A stretch of 64,000 nt of DNA from the NCBI RefSeq assembly GCF_030295405.1, contig NZ_AP027080.1:4919001-4983000 (forward strand), in the 5' to 3' direction. Positions within the stretch are counted from its first letter, which is position 1. Every line of letters begins with the position of its first letter. The notes beneath the pieces were generated by a model, which ran no database searches, was not told the origin of the DNA, and worked only from the letters and a program-made list of their open reading frames with translations. The translations under genes were made by a program, and so were the position numbers. The DNA is from Mesoterricola silvestris. Lineage in GTDB: Bacteria; Acidobacteriota; Holophagae; Holophagales; Holophagaceae. Of the stretch, positions 1 through 8,424 are shown piece by piece.

Positions 1-39
1 GCCCAGGGTGGCACCGAGGATGCGGCGGGGCAGGTTCAT
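1..39 (-). CDS. N-terminus of an unidentified protein, cut by the window edge
   Basis: An ATG on the minus strand at 39 opens a frame reading MNLPRRILGATLG before the window ends. A weak purine-rich stretch (ACGGAGAG) precedes the ATG. The basic, then hydrophobic start could be a signal peptide or membrane segment. It would be the gene after the helical-repeat protein on the same strand, 43 bases downstream. Thirteen residues are too few to assign a family. Confidence 0.45.
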   Translation of the reverse strand, partial: MNLPRRILGATLG

Positions 40-82
40 GGACTCTCCGTTCGTCTTGGCTACGCTCAACCGGGGCAAAAGC

Positions 83-1870
83 TTAGTCGGCCAGGGCCCG
101 CAGGGCCATGGGCAGGTGCGGGCTCCTGAGGAGGTGCTGCTGTTCGCTGTCCGAAAGGAGGGCCCAGATGCGGGTGGAGGCCTCCCGGGGGGTCTTGGGG
201 TTCAGCAGGAGTTCGGTCATGACGGCCGGGTGGGCCATGAGGGCGGCATGACCGGCGATGAGTTCAAGGATGGGCCGCGGCGTCAGTTTGTTCCGGGCCA
301 GGCGCAGGAGGATGGTGGGATCCAGTTGCCGGTCGGCCACCAGCAGGCGCAGGGTGTCCTCGTCCTTGAGGATCTCCGCCGGCAGGTGGCGCATGAGTTC
401 CCCGCCCGAGCCCCGCAGGGCCACGATGCGCTGGGGGATGGTCATCTGCTCGTAGCCCGCCCGGAGCATGTCCAGGGCGGCCTTCTTCACGGACAGATGG
501 GGCACCCGCTGGTCCCGGAGCACCTCCAGCAGCACCCGGGGGGGGCCCTCCAGGCTGCGCAGCAGGCCCAGGGCGGTGTCCTCGCCCAGGTTCACGTTGT
601 GCAGGAGGGCCTCCCGCACCGAAGGATAGGCGCTCCAGGTGCGGCTGAAGGCCAGCCGCTCCGCGCGGATGCCGTCCATCTGGGGAATGACCGCGATGAG
701 TTCCCGGGCCGTGAGGCCGGGGTTCTCCAGGGCCACGGCGAAGACCTGGGGGTCCGGGTCCCGCAGGGCCGCCAGGATCTGGTCCGGCTGGGTGGCCTGG
801 TTGGCCATGAACACGCGCTCCTCCAGCGAAACCCACCGCCCCTCGGACGGCATGGAGGAGAGTCCGCTGGCCTGGTTTGTCCGCCGCCGCTGGAGCCGGT
901 CGAAGAAGACCTTGATGACCCGCAGCATGGCGGGCGCCCGGCGCTTGGCCCAGAAGGTCAGGTACTGGTACTCCGATTCCTCCGTCTGGCTGAACAGGCT
1001 CACGATGCGGTGGAGGTGCCGGCGGTTCTGGCCGCCCCGCTCCAGGAGCGCCACCAGGTCCCGGGTGCCCCCCATCTTCCGGCCCATGGGTCCCGGGCAC
1101 CAGGGGGACTCCCACAGGGCTTCCCGCACCGCGTCCTTGAAGTACCACCGCGCCTCCTGGTACACCTCCTCCAGGAGGTCCCCGTCGGCCCCCGCCAGGC
1201 GGGCCAGGAGGATCTCCTCCGAAAGGGCCGGGTTCCGCAGGGCCGCGGATCGCACGTCGGATTCCTCGTCCGCGAGGTACTTGCCCAGGTCCTCCTGGAT
1301 GAGGGTGGCTTCCGCCGCGGTGGCGCGGTCCTGCTTGGGGACCCGGTAGGGCAGGTGCGCGGGCCCCCGGCCCTGGGGGGGCAGGGTGAGGGCCTCCCAG
1401 TCCGCATCGGCGGGCGGCAGGGGAGGCATTTCCAGGGTCGTGCCCGAGGCGTTCACGGACTTGGCGAGCTGCTTGGCCAGTTGCTTGACGATGGGTTTGA
1501 GGTCCGGGGGCAGATCCTGGTAGATGGCCTTGATGGATTCCGCCCGCTCGGTCTTTACGCCCTCGGGGGCGCGCTCCATCTCCCGCATGAGGTCGAAGAG
1601 GGAGACCGCCATTTCCAGGTCCCGGCGGATGGGCTCCGGGGTGCTCTCGTTGCCGGCCAGGGCATGGAGCACCGGCGCGTGCACGAGCCAGTGGGGGGTC
1701 CGGGCGATGAGCGTGAGGAGCCGGGCGCTGGAGAGGTTGCGGGAAAGGCTTTCGATGAGTTCCAGCTGCCGCTCCGAGGGCATCTGGGGCCGGATGAGGG
1801 CGAGGTTCCGGAAATGGATCCGGTCCGGTTCCGGAAGGCTCAGGACGAAGGGTGCCTCGGGCTCCGCCAC
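83..1870 (-). CDS. Predicted helical-repeat protein of unknown function
   Basis: A 595-residue protein starting with GTG at 1870, nine bases after the stop of the HisA-like gene, so probably co-transcribed with rnc and that gene. It has no signal peptide or membrane segment. The sequence is rich in Leu, Ala and Arg. It contains repeated short helical units with LxNPxxP-like turns (for example LLLNPKTP near residue 560 and ALENPGLTARELI near 385), suggesting a HEAT-like solenoid. A basic segment with RLQRRRTN lies near residue 330. No catalytic motif was recognised. A scaffold or protein-binding role is inference from the repeat character only. Confidence 0.75.
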   Translation of the reverse strand: MAEPEAPFVLSLPEPDRIHFRNLALIRPQMPSERQLELIESLSRNLSSARLLTLIARTPHWLVHAPVLHALAGNESTPEPIRRDLEMAVSLFDLMREMERAPEGVKTERAESIKAIYQDLPPDLKPIVKQLAKQLAKSVNASGTTLEMPPLPPADADWEALTLPPQGRGPAHLPYRVPKQDRATAAEATLIQEDLGKYLADEESDVRSAALRNPALSEEILLARLAGADGDLLEEVYQEARWYFKDAVREALWESPWCPGPMGRKMGGTRDLVALLERGGQNRRHLHRIVSLFSQTEESEYQYLTFWAKRRAPAMLRVIKVFFDRLQRRRTNQASGLSSMPSEGRWVSLEERVFMANQATQPDQILAALRDPDPQVFAVALENPGLTARELIAVIPQMDGIRAERLAFSRTWSAYPSVREALLHNVNLGEDTALGLLRSLEGPPRVLLEVLRDQRVPHLSVKKAALDMLRAGYEQMTIPQRIVALRGSGGELMRHLPAEILKDEDTLRLLVADRQLDPTILLRLARNKLTPRPILELIAGHAALMAHPAVMTELLLNPKTPREASTRIWALLSDSEQQHLLRSPHLPMALRALAD

Positions 1871-1879
1871 AGCCCCTCC

Positions 1880-2590
1880 TCAGCAGCCGGGGAGGGCCAG
1901 GCTTGCCGTGAGGGCCGCGTCGCCCCGGAGGAGGAGGCCGTCGATGGCCACGCCCTGGATCCCGGCCACCTCCCGGGCCTGGGCCAGGTGGGCGGAGGAC
2001 TGGATGCTGCCGCCCATCCAAATGGCCAGGCGCGAACCCTGGGCCAGGGTGCGGGCGGTGGCGAAATCCGGCTGCACGGGCTGGACCACGGGCAGATCCA
2101 GGAAGAGGAGGCGCTTGAAGCCGAAGTCCCCGATGCGCCGGCCCGCGGCCTCGGGACGCTCCCCGCTGGCCCCGCCCCAGCCCGAAGGGAGGATCTCCCC
2201 CCCGCGCGCGTCCACCGCGGCGGTGAGGTGTTCCCGGAACCGCGCCAGCAGCTGCTCCACCATGACCGGGGAGCGCTGGAGGATGGTCCCCACCGCCAGC
2301 CAGGTGGCGCCCTGGTCCAGGAAGAACTGGGCCTGGTCGGAACTGCGGATGCCCCCGCCCACCTGGATGCAGACCTTGGGGCGGCCCGCGTGGAATTTCG
2401 CGATGGCCTTGGCGATGGCGTCCCGGTTGTTGCCGTGCCCCCGGGCCGCGTCCACGTCCACCAGGGCCAGGCGGTGGCAGCCCTGGTCCAGGAGGAAGGC
2501 CACCAGGGGCAGGAGCTCCGCACCCTCGCCCTCCCCCACGATGGGGACCGCGCGTCCATTCTGGATGTTCACTGTCGGCAGGATCTTCAA
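1880..2590 (-). CDS. HisA-like (beta/alpha)8 barrel, probably catalytically altered
   Basis: A 236-residue homologue of phosphoribosyl-formimino-AICAR-phosphate isomerase (HisA), the usual family length. The TTG start at 2590 puts family residues in register: MKILPTVN gives Asn at position 8, where HisA has catalytic Asp8, and Asp127 is kept in AAVDARGGE. The phosphate-binding glycines are visible (QVGGGIRSS near 77, WMGGSIQSS near 185). The RDGT loop that normally follows TDI is replaced by LDLPVVQPVQ. An in-frame TTG at 2608 is an alternative start with a poorer upstream region. The gene sits between rnc and a helical-repeat protein, not in a histidine operon. A barrel with a different or lost reaction is therefore more likely than true HisA. 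Confidence 0.75.
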   Translation of the reverse strand: MKILPTVNIQNGRAVPIVGEGEGAELLPLVAFLLDQGCHRLALVDVDAARGHGNNRDAIAKAIAKFHAGRPKVCIQVGGGIRSSDQAQFFLDQGATWLAVGTILQRSPVMVEQLLARFREHLTAAVDARGGEILPSGWGGASGERPEAAGRRIGDFGFKRLLFLDLPVVQPVQPDFATARTLAQGSRLAIWMGGSIQSSAHLAQAREVAGIQGVAIDGLLLRGDAALTASLALPGC

Positions 2591-2642
2591 GGGGTGTTCA
2601 ATCCTCAATCCATCTTGGTGATGGTAACCGATGCGGACCGCT

Positions 2643-3383
2643 TCAAGAAGGTGGCTTGGCCCCCGGGGGCAGGGCGGCGAGCAGGAGGCGCGCCGCCTCC
2701 ATCTGGGCCCGCTTGAGGGTTCCCGCCCGGCCCACCGCCTCGAATCCGCCCATCCCGGCGCGCACCGTGAAGGAGGGGGCGTGGTCGGGGCCCAGGCGCT
2801 CCACCAGCTCGTACTGCGGCGGAGGCAGTCCCAGCGCCGCCCCCCGCTCCTGGAGGGTCGTCTTGTGGTCCTTGGATTCCCAGATGCCCAGGTAGGCCGC
2901 CCGGATCTCCTCCAGGAAGCGGCGCTCGACGATGGCCAGGACCCCGTCCAGGGCCGTGAAGCCCGACGCCTGGAGATCCAGGAACACGGCCGCCAGGAGG
3001 GCCTCCATGGCGTCCGCCAGGGCGTTGCGCAGGTTGGCTCCGCCCTTGCGGGGGGACCGGGGCCCGGTTTCCAGGGCCACCCCCAGGTCCCCGGCCCAGG
3101 CATGGAGGGCGTCCGTGCACACCAGGAGCCCGCGCAGCTTGGAGAGGGAGCCCTCGGGCCAGGTGGGGTGCTCCCGGTACGCCAGGAGGGAGACGCACAG
3201 GTCCAGGATGGAATCCCCCAGGAACTCCAGCCGCTGGTTGTCCGGCGTGAGCCCGGAGGAGGGCGGGGTCAGCGCCGTGCGCAGCAGCGCCTCGTCCCGG
3301 AACACGTAGCCCAGCCGGTCCTCCAGCGGGGTTGGGGTCCTTCCCGTGCGTTTCAATGGCCACCTTCCAAGGGATCTCACCAA
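2643..3383 (-). CDS. rnc: Ribonuclease III
   Basis: RNase III cuts double-stranded RNA in rRNA processing and mRNA decay. The 246-residue protein has the catalytic signature NQRLEFLGDSILD near residues 49-61, with its acidic metal ligands. The second acidic pair is in DAMEALLAAVFLD near 120-132. A C-terminal double-stranded RNA-binding domain runs from about residue 170 to 240 (KTTLQERGAALG ... KRAQMEAARLLLAAL). The frame opens with TTG at 3383 and GTG at 3380. AGGA lies eight bases before the GTG, which is the likelier start. It is the first gene of a leftward operon, divergent from the PatA-N/TPR gene. Confidence 0.93.
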   Translation of the reverse strand: MVRSLGRWPLKRTGRTPTPLEDRLGYVFRDEALLRTALTPPSSGLTPDNQRLEFLGDSILDLCVSLLAYREHPTWPEGSLSKLRGLLVCTDALHAWAGDLGVALETGPRSPRKGGANLRNALADAMEALLAAVFLDLQASGFTALDGVLAIVERRFLEEIRAAYLGIWESKDHKTTLQERGAALGLPPPQYELVERLGPDHAPSFTVRAGMGGFEAVGRAGTLKRAQMEAARLLLAALPPGAKPPS

Positions 3384-3477
3384 CCTTTTCCTGGATGGCC
3401 CTTCGGGAGGATGCCACCATCACCATCAATAATAACTGTTGTGTTCAAATCTGGACGCTCCGGCAGCCGACCTTGCC

Positions 3478-3483
3478 TATAAT
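3478..3483 (+). promoter_or_regulatory. Candidate -10 box for the PatA-N/TPR gene
   Basis: A perfect TATAAT lies 26 bases before the GTG start at 3510 in the divergent gap with rnc. No convincing -35 hexamer is visible at 16-18 bases upstream, so this may be a weak or activator-dependent promoter, or chance in a locally AT-rich stretch. Confidence 0.35.
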
Positions 3484-3509
3484 GACGTAATTTCACCACC
3501 GGAGATGCT

Positions 3510-5174
3510 GTGACTGAGGCCCTCAAGAACCTGCCCGTCCTCATGGGCGCCATGCGCCAGGAGGGCGTGAGCGGGGAACTCATCCTCGAGCACAACGACG
3601 GGGTGCGCACCCTCTTCATCAGCCGGGGGGAGCTGATCCACCTCAAGAGCGACGCGGCCGGCGAGCAGTTCGGCAACTACCTTCTCCGCCAGGGGATCCT
3701 GGACCTGGCCTCCCTCAACGAGCTGCTGGCCAACGACGAACGGTACCGCATCGGGGAGAAGGTCATCCAGTGGGGCATGATGAACCTGGAGGAGCGGGAT
3801 CTCCACCTGCAGGCCCTGCAGGAGCAGATCATGATCCACGCCCTGGAGCATCCGGTGCTGGCGTGGACCTGGCACGCCGGGGCCATGGAAAAGCGGCTCG
3901 AACAGGACCTGCACTTCAAGCTCCAGCACCGCCACTTCATCTGGAACACCTTCCAGGAATCCCACTACCTCATGGATCTCCTGACGATCCTCGAGCGGGA
4001 GCAGGACTGGCGCTGGGAGGGCCGAAACGACCTGGTGGAGAGCCTCAGCGACCTGCCCCTCACCCCCGGCACCGCCTACGCGCTCTCCTTCCTGGGCGCC
4101 GACCCCATCAGCTTCGAGACCTTCCGCTCCCTCAGCAACCTGGAGGAGGAGGCCGCGGGCCGCTTCATCATCACCCTGTGGGCCCTGGGCGCCCTGGCCC
4201 TGTGCGGGGGGAAGCTGCCGTCGGTATCCGGCCAGGAGCCGGAGGAAGCGCCGCCCCCGACCCCCGTCACCCCCCACCTGCCCATGCCGCCCCTTCCCCG
4301 CAAGGGCCCCAAGGAGTTCCCCCTCATCTTCCCTCCGGACGGCGGACACGCCCGCATCCACGTGCCGCCTCCCCTGGAGCCCCCCATCCCCCTGGACCGG
4401 GCCGCCCTGCACCCGGAGTTCCTGGAACTGGAACCCGAGCCCAATCCCTCCCTCCCGCCGCCCGCCGAGGACCCGTACGGCCTCGCCGCGCCCTACGAGG
4501 ACCAGCCCCCGCCGCCCCGGCCCGAGGCCCCCAGGCCACCGGGCCCGCGCCCGGACCCCTTCGCGCGGCCGGACCCCTTCGCCGCGCAGGCCCCCACCCC
4601 CCCGCCCTCCCCCTTCCAGGCCACCTCCCCCTTCCAGCAGCCGCTCCCGGTGCAGCCGGCGGAATCCCCTTTCCAGAAGGAGGTGCCCGCCTACGTCCCG
4701 CCCCCGCCGCCGCCCCTGCCCCTGGAAGGTCCCGCCCGGGCCAAGAGCCTCGTGCGCAAGGCGCGCCAGCAGGTCCTCATGGACCGCACCGTGGAGGCCA
4801 TCCGCACCCTTGAGCAGGCCGTGCAGCTGGAGCCCGATCTGGACGTGGCCTACGACGCGTGGCTGATGCTCGGCCAGCTCCGCCTGGCCAACCCCGCCTG
4901 GTCCACCCGGTCCATCGACGCCCTCCAGACCGCCTCCAAGCTCCGCCCCCGGGCCGCCGCGCCCTGGGCCTCCATGGGCGAGCTCTACCACCGCAAGGGC
5001 TTCGAGGCCAACGCCGCCGCCTGCTACCGCAAGGCCCTGGAACTGGACCCCTGCATCACCGTCCCGCCCGATGTGGACCTGGACGCCCGGGAGACCGACG
5101 TCCCGGCCCAGGCGCCGCCCAAGGGCCTCCTGGGCCGGTTCCGCTCCATCCTGGGAAGGCCGGAAAAATCCTGA
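3510..5174 (+). CDS. PatA-N (DUF4388)-like protein with proline-rich linker and C-terminal TPRs
   Basis: A 554-residue cytoplasmic protein. Residues 1-110 resemble the PatA N-terminal/DUF4388 module, which opens with a short strand-rich GELILEHNDGVRTLFISRGEL pattern (split around residues 21-41) and is often found with gliding or signalling proteins. Residues about 240-400 are an extreme Pro-rich linker. Residues about 410-520 hold TPR helices (ALELDPCI, EAIRTLEQAVQLEPD). The GTG start is decided by GGAG at 3501-3504; an ATG at 3505 runs straight into a stop. It lies just upstream of the flagellin gene but has its own promoter region. The role is unknown; a scaffolding or signalling adaptor is inferred. 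Confidence 0.8.
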   Translation: MTEALKNLPVLMGAMRQEGVSGELILEHNDGVRTLFISRGELIHLKSDAAGEQFGNYLLRQGILDLASLNELLANDERYRIGEKVIQWGMMNLEERDLHLQALQEQIMIHALEHPVLAWTWHAGAMEKRLEQDLHFKLQHRHFIWNTFQESHYLMDLLTILEREQDWRWEGRNDLVESLSDLPLTPGTAYALSFLGADPISFETFRSLSNLEEEAAGRFIITLWALGALALCGGKLPSVSGQEPEEAPPPTPVTPHLPMPPLPRKGPKEFPLIFPPDGGHARIHVPPPLEPPIPLDRAALHPEFLELEPEPNPSLPPPAEDPYGLAAPYEDQPPPPRPEAPRPPGPRPDPFARPDPFAAQAPTPPPSPFQATSPFQQPLPVQPAESPFQKEVPAYVPPPPPPLPLEGPARAKSLVRKARQQVLMDRTVEAIRTLEQAVQLEPDLDVAYDAWLMLGQLRLANPAWSTRSIDALQTASKLRPRAAAPWASMGELYHRKGFEANAAACYRKALELDPCITVPPDVDLDARETDVPAQAPPKGLLGRFRSILGRPEKS

Positions 5175-5231
5175 CGGCCATCCATTATCTAGGGAGCAAG
5201 GGAATTCTTCCCCGGAAGCGGAATTAATTAC

Positions 5232-5259
5232 TAAAGGTCCAGGCCCCCGGGGCCGAATA
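5232..5259 (+). promoter_or_regulatory. Sigma-28 (FliA)-type promoter of flagellin
   Basis: TAAA at 5232-5235 and GCCGAATA at 5252-5259 are separated by 16 bases. This closely matches the flagellar sigma-28 consensus TAAA-N15-GCCGATAA. It lies 74 bases before the flagellin ATG, as expected for a class 3 flagellar gene. Confidence 0.8.
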
Positions 5260-5333
5260 GAACCTTGCGGGGATACCCCCGAGCCCTAAAACCCGGCGGC
5301 ACGGATGCCGCCATCAGCATCACGGAGGATGCC

Positions 5334-6164
5334 ATGACTTCCATTCTTAACAACGTTGCCGCCATGAACGCCAGCCGCCAGCTGGGCATCACCGGAAGCA
5401 ACCTCCAGCAGACCATCGAGCGTCTCACCACCGGCAAGCGCATCAACAAGGCTTCCGACGACGCCGCGGGTCTGGCCATCGGCAACAAGCTGAGCGCCGA
5501 CATCAAGATCGCCACCCAGGCCCAGCGCAACGCCAACGACGGCGTCTCCTACCTGCAGGTCGCCGACGGCGCCCTGGACTCCGTCACCCAGCTGCTGACC
5601 CGCGCCTCCCAGCTTGCCCAGCAGGCCCAGACCGGCACCATCAGCGACTCCAACCGCGCCAACCTGGACGCGGAGTTCCAGAACATCATCAAGACGATGT
5701 CCAACATCGGCACCAACACCAAGTTCAACGGCCAGGCGATCTTCAGCTCCACCGCCACGCCGACCACCGTCAGCGTCCAGGCCGGCGACTACGGTTCCCT
5801 CACGGTCTCCCTGGGCGCCGTCTCCACCGCCACCGACTCGGCCCTGGGCCTCGTCGCCAGCACCGACTCCCTGACCTCCTCCACCAACGCGGGCAACGTC
5901 GTCACCAAGCTGGCCTCCGCCCTGGAATCCGTGAGCAGCATGCGGGCCTCCATCGGCGCCAACGAAGCCCAGCTGAGCGCCACCTCGGACATCCTCGGCG
6001 TCCAGGTGCAGAACTTCACCGCCGCCAGCAGCCAGATCATGGACGCCAACATCGCCGACGAAGTGGTCAACCTCACCAAGTTCCAGATCCTCAACCAGTC
6101 CGGAACGAGCGCCCTGGCGAAGTCCAACCAGAGCTCCCAGCAGATCCTGGCCCTCCTTCAGTAG
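5334..6164 (+). CDS. fliC: Flagellin
   Basis: The filament subunit, 276 residues and so a short flagellin consisting mostly of the D0/D1 core. The conserved N-terminal coiled region is clear (SILNNVAAMNASRQL, then TTGKRINKASDDAAGLAIG near residues 37-55). So is the C-terminal partner (ANIADEVVNLTKFQILNQSG, then ALLQ at the end). Only about 90 Ser/Thr-rich residues lie between them as the variable surface domain. The ATG at 5334 follows the ribosome site CGGAGGAT. A sigma-28-type promoter precedes it, and a strong hairpin follows the stop before flaG. Export through the flagellar type III system is known for the family. Confidence 0.96.
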   Translation: MTSILNNVAAMNASRQLGITGSNLQQTIERLTTGKRINKASDDAAGLAIGNKLSADIKIATQAQRNANDGVSYLQVADGALDSVTQLLTRASQLAQQAQTGTISDSNRANLDAEFQNIIKTMSNIGTNTKFNGQAIFSSTATPTTVSVQAGDYGSLTVSLGAVSTATDSALGLVASTDSLTSSTNAGNVVTKLASALESVSSMRASIGANEAQLSATSDILGVQVQNFTAASSQIMDANIADEVVNLTKFQILNQSGTSALAKSNQSSQQILALLQ

Positions 6165-6187
6165 CATCTGACTCCATAGGATAACTA

Positions 6188-6223
6188 GCATGGGGGGAGG
6201 GCCGCGAGGTCCTCCTCCCATGC
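6188..6223 (+). promoter_or_regulatory. Strong hairpin between flagellin and flaG
   Basis: Positions 6188-6200 and 6211-6223 form a 13-pair stem with one G-U pair and a 10-base loop, starting 23 bases after the flagellin stop. No U-run follows, so it is not a classical terminator. It ends 13 bases before the flaG ribosome site. A transcript-stabilising or flagellin/FlaG ratio-setting element is the likely role (inference). Confidence 0.6.
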
Positions 6224-6246
6224 CCATGGAAATCCAGGAGGAATCC

Positions 6247-6717
6247 ATGTCAGATCCCATCAGTGCCGCCGGGAGCCAGGGCTCGAGCCCTCCCGCCGCG
6301 GTCTACGTGGCGGCCCAGGCGGATTCCGTCCAGGGGGCGGCCAAGGTTGTGCCCAGCGCCCCGGCCACCATCTCCACGGCCACCAGCAAGGCCATCCAGG
6401 AGGCGGCGCAGACCTCCCAGGAGGCCACGAAGCTGGACCTCTCCCCCGCCAGCGGGTTATCCAACAAGCAGGTGAACCCGGAAATGACCATGGAGCAGGC
6501 GGCGGAGGCCTTCCAGTCCTACCTGAAGAGCCTGCCCTCGAACCTCCAGTTCCAGCCCGACTACCAGGCCGGAATCGTCATCTTCAGGGTCGTCAACCCG
6601 GTCACCAACAAGGTCATCCGGCAGCTCCCGCCCGAAGAGGTGGTCCAGCAGGCCCGCACCCTCCGCATGGCCGAGCAGCAGTCGCACTCTGGCATTCTTC
6701 TTGATAAGAGTCTCTGA
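6247..6717 (+). CDS. flaG: FlaG family flagellar protein
   Basis: A 156-residue protein. The C-terminal 80 residues match the FlaG family: AAEAFQSYLKSLPSNLQF, then GIVIFRVVNPVTNKVIRQLP and PEEVVQQA. The N-terminal half is a low-complexity Ala/Ser/Thr/Gln-rich stretch. The start is set by AGGAGG at 6236-6241, five bases before ATG 6247; an upstream in-frame ATG at 6190 lies inside the hairpin and is unlikely. FlaG proteins influence filament length in other bacteria. Its place between flagellin and fliD is the usual one. Confidence 0.88.
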   Translation: MSDPISAAGSQGSSPPAAVYVAAQADSVQGAAKVVPSAPATISTATSKAIQEAAQTSQEATKLDLSPASGLSNKQVNPEMTMEQAAEAFQSYLKSLPSNLQFQPDYQAGIVIFRVVNPVTNKVIRQLPPEEVVQQARTLRMAEQQSHSGILLDKSL

Positions 6718-6756
6718 CGCAGCAGTTTTTGCCGCGCGTCCGGGAAGGAGGGCTCG

Positions 6757-8385
6757 ATGACATCCGCGATCAGTTTCCAGGGCTTGTCCACCAACCTGCC
6801 CACCGACCAGCTCATCGCCGCCATCATCAATCAGCAAAGCCAGCCGATGGTGCGGATGCAGACCCAGCAGGCCGTGAACAACACCAAGAGCACGGCCCTC
6901 CAGACCCTCTCCACGGACCTCACCAGCCTTTCCATCGCCCTCGACACCCTGGGGACCACCGGGTTCCAGGGCAACAAGGTGGCCAGCTCCGATTCGACCG
7001 GCGCCTACGTCACCGCCACGGCCAGCGGGGCCGCCCCGGGCCAGTACGACCTCATCGTCAAGAGCCTGGCCACCCGGGCCCGGCTCGTCATGCCCACCAC
7101 CATGCAGCCCAACGCGGCCATCGGGATGGGGGACTACACCCTCACCGACATGGACGGCAAGGCCTTCACCGTGACCATCGGGGCCTCCAACAACAGCCTT
7201 TCGGGCCTCGCGGACGCCATCAACAACGCCAAGGACGCCAACGGCACGGCCATCAACGTCAACGCCGCGGTCATCCAGACCGGCGCCGACGGCAGCAGCC
7301 AGCTGGTGCTCAGCGCCAATAACACCGGCCAGGGGGCCTCCGGGGCCACCACGTTCTCCTTCACCGCCCCCACCGGCAGCACCCTGGGGGCGGGGACCTC
7401 CTCGTCCCAGGCCGCCACCAATTCCGACTTCATCCTCAACGGGGTGGAGCTGCGCCGGTCCTCCAATTCCGTGAGCGACGCGGTGCAGGGGGTCACCTTC
7501 AACCTGAACCAGGCCCAGACGGACCTCACCAAGACCACCACCCTCACGGTGACCCAGGACCAGGACGCCGCCACCAAGGCCATGCAGGACGTGGTGGACA
7601 AGTTCAACACCTTCTATAAGGACTACAAGTCCAAGACCAACTTCACCCAGAACGAGGACGGTTCGTACACCAAGGGCGTGTTCAACATGGACATGGCCGT
7701 GCGGCAAATGGTCAGCCAGGTTTCCAGCGCCCTCATGGGGGCCCCCTCGGGCCTTCCCGCCTCCGCCACCTTCACCACCGCCGCCGGGGTGGGCCTCAAG
7801 ACGAACCAGGACGGCACCATCAGCCTGGACACCACGGCCTTCAAGGCCGCCCTCACCAAGGACCCCCACGCCGTCTCCAACATCTTCGCCAATTCCGCCA
7901 CCTCCACCAGCCCCCTCCTGACCTTCATCGGTTCCGGCAGCGCCACCACGAAATCCCCCATTTCGTACTCCGTGGCCACCGTGAACGGGGTCCTCACCGG
8001 CACCTTCCAGAACCAGAAGGCCGACGGCTCCACGGAAACCAACACCCTCACCAGCACCAACGGCTACTTCTACGGCCTCACCGGCACCTCCCTGGAGGGC
8101 CTTTCGGTCAAGGCCTCCGACGGCGCCTCGGGCACCCTCACGGTGTCCACCGGCATTTCCCGGCTGGTCCAGGACCTCAACTCCAGCCTCACGTCCCTGA
8201 CGCCCGGCAACATCGGCGGCCTCATGCAGGATCTGAGCGCGTCCAACTACACGCTTTCCCAGCAGATCCTCCAGCAGCAGGACTACCTGGCCCGGAGCAA
8301 GGCCAGCCTGCAGAAGCTCTATGCCAACCTCGAGACCACCGTCGGGCAGTTGAACGCGGCCGGCCAGAGCCTCTCGGGGATGTAG
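6757..8385 (+). CDS. fliD: Flagellar filament cap protein FliD (hook-associated protein 2)
   Basis: A 542-residue protein that caps the growing filament and helps fold flagellin. The N-terminal motif ISFQGLSTNLPTDQLIAAII and the C-terminal coiled helix (LSQQILQQQDYLARSKASLQ, then LYANLETTVGQLNAAGQSLSG) are the FliD D0/D1 hallmarks. The middle is Thr/Ser-rich and variable (about residues 100-440), as expected for the surface domains. AAGGAGG precedes the ATG. It lies between flaG and fliS in the filament operon. Confidence 0.95.
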   Translation: MTSAISFQGLSTNLPTDQLIAAIINQQSQPMVRMQTQQAVNNTKSTALQTLSTDLTSLSIALDTLGTTGFQGNKVASSDSTGAYVTATASGAAPGQYDLIVKSLATRARLVMPTTMQPNAAIGMGDYTLTDMDGKAFTVTIGASNNSLSGLADAINNAKDANGTAINVNAAVIQTGADGSSQLVLSANNTGQGASGATTFSFTAPTGSTLGAGTSSSQAATNSDFILNGVELRRSSNSVSDAVQGVTFNLNQAQTDLTKTTTLTVTQDQDAATKAMQDVVDKFNTFYKDYKSKTNFTQNEDGSYTKGVFNMDMAVRQMVSQVSSALMGAPSGLPASATFTTAAGVGLKTNQDGTISLDTTAFKAALTKDPHAVSNIFANSATSTSPLLTFIGSGSATTKSPISYSVATVNGVLTGTFQNQKADGSTETNTLTSTNGYFYGLTGTSLEGLSVKASDGASGTLTVSTGISRLVQDLNSSLTSLTPGNIGGLMQDLSASNYTLSQQILQQQDYLARSKASLQKLYANLETTVGQLNAAGQSLSGM

Positions 8386-8424
8386 AATGCTTCGCCGGCC
8401 GGACATTTCCCGTGGGGGCACCCG

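Noticed and set aside
8..2716. A 902-codon open frame on the plus strand over the HisA-like and helical-repeat genes
   Set aside because: Same antisense GC effect; the minus-strand frames have family matches, starts and operon spacing.
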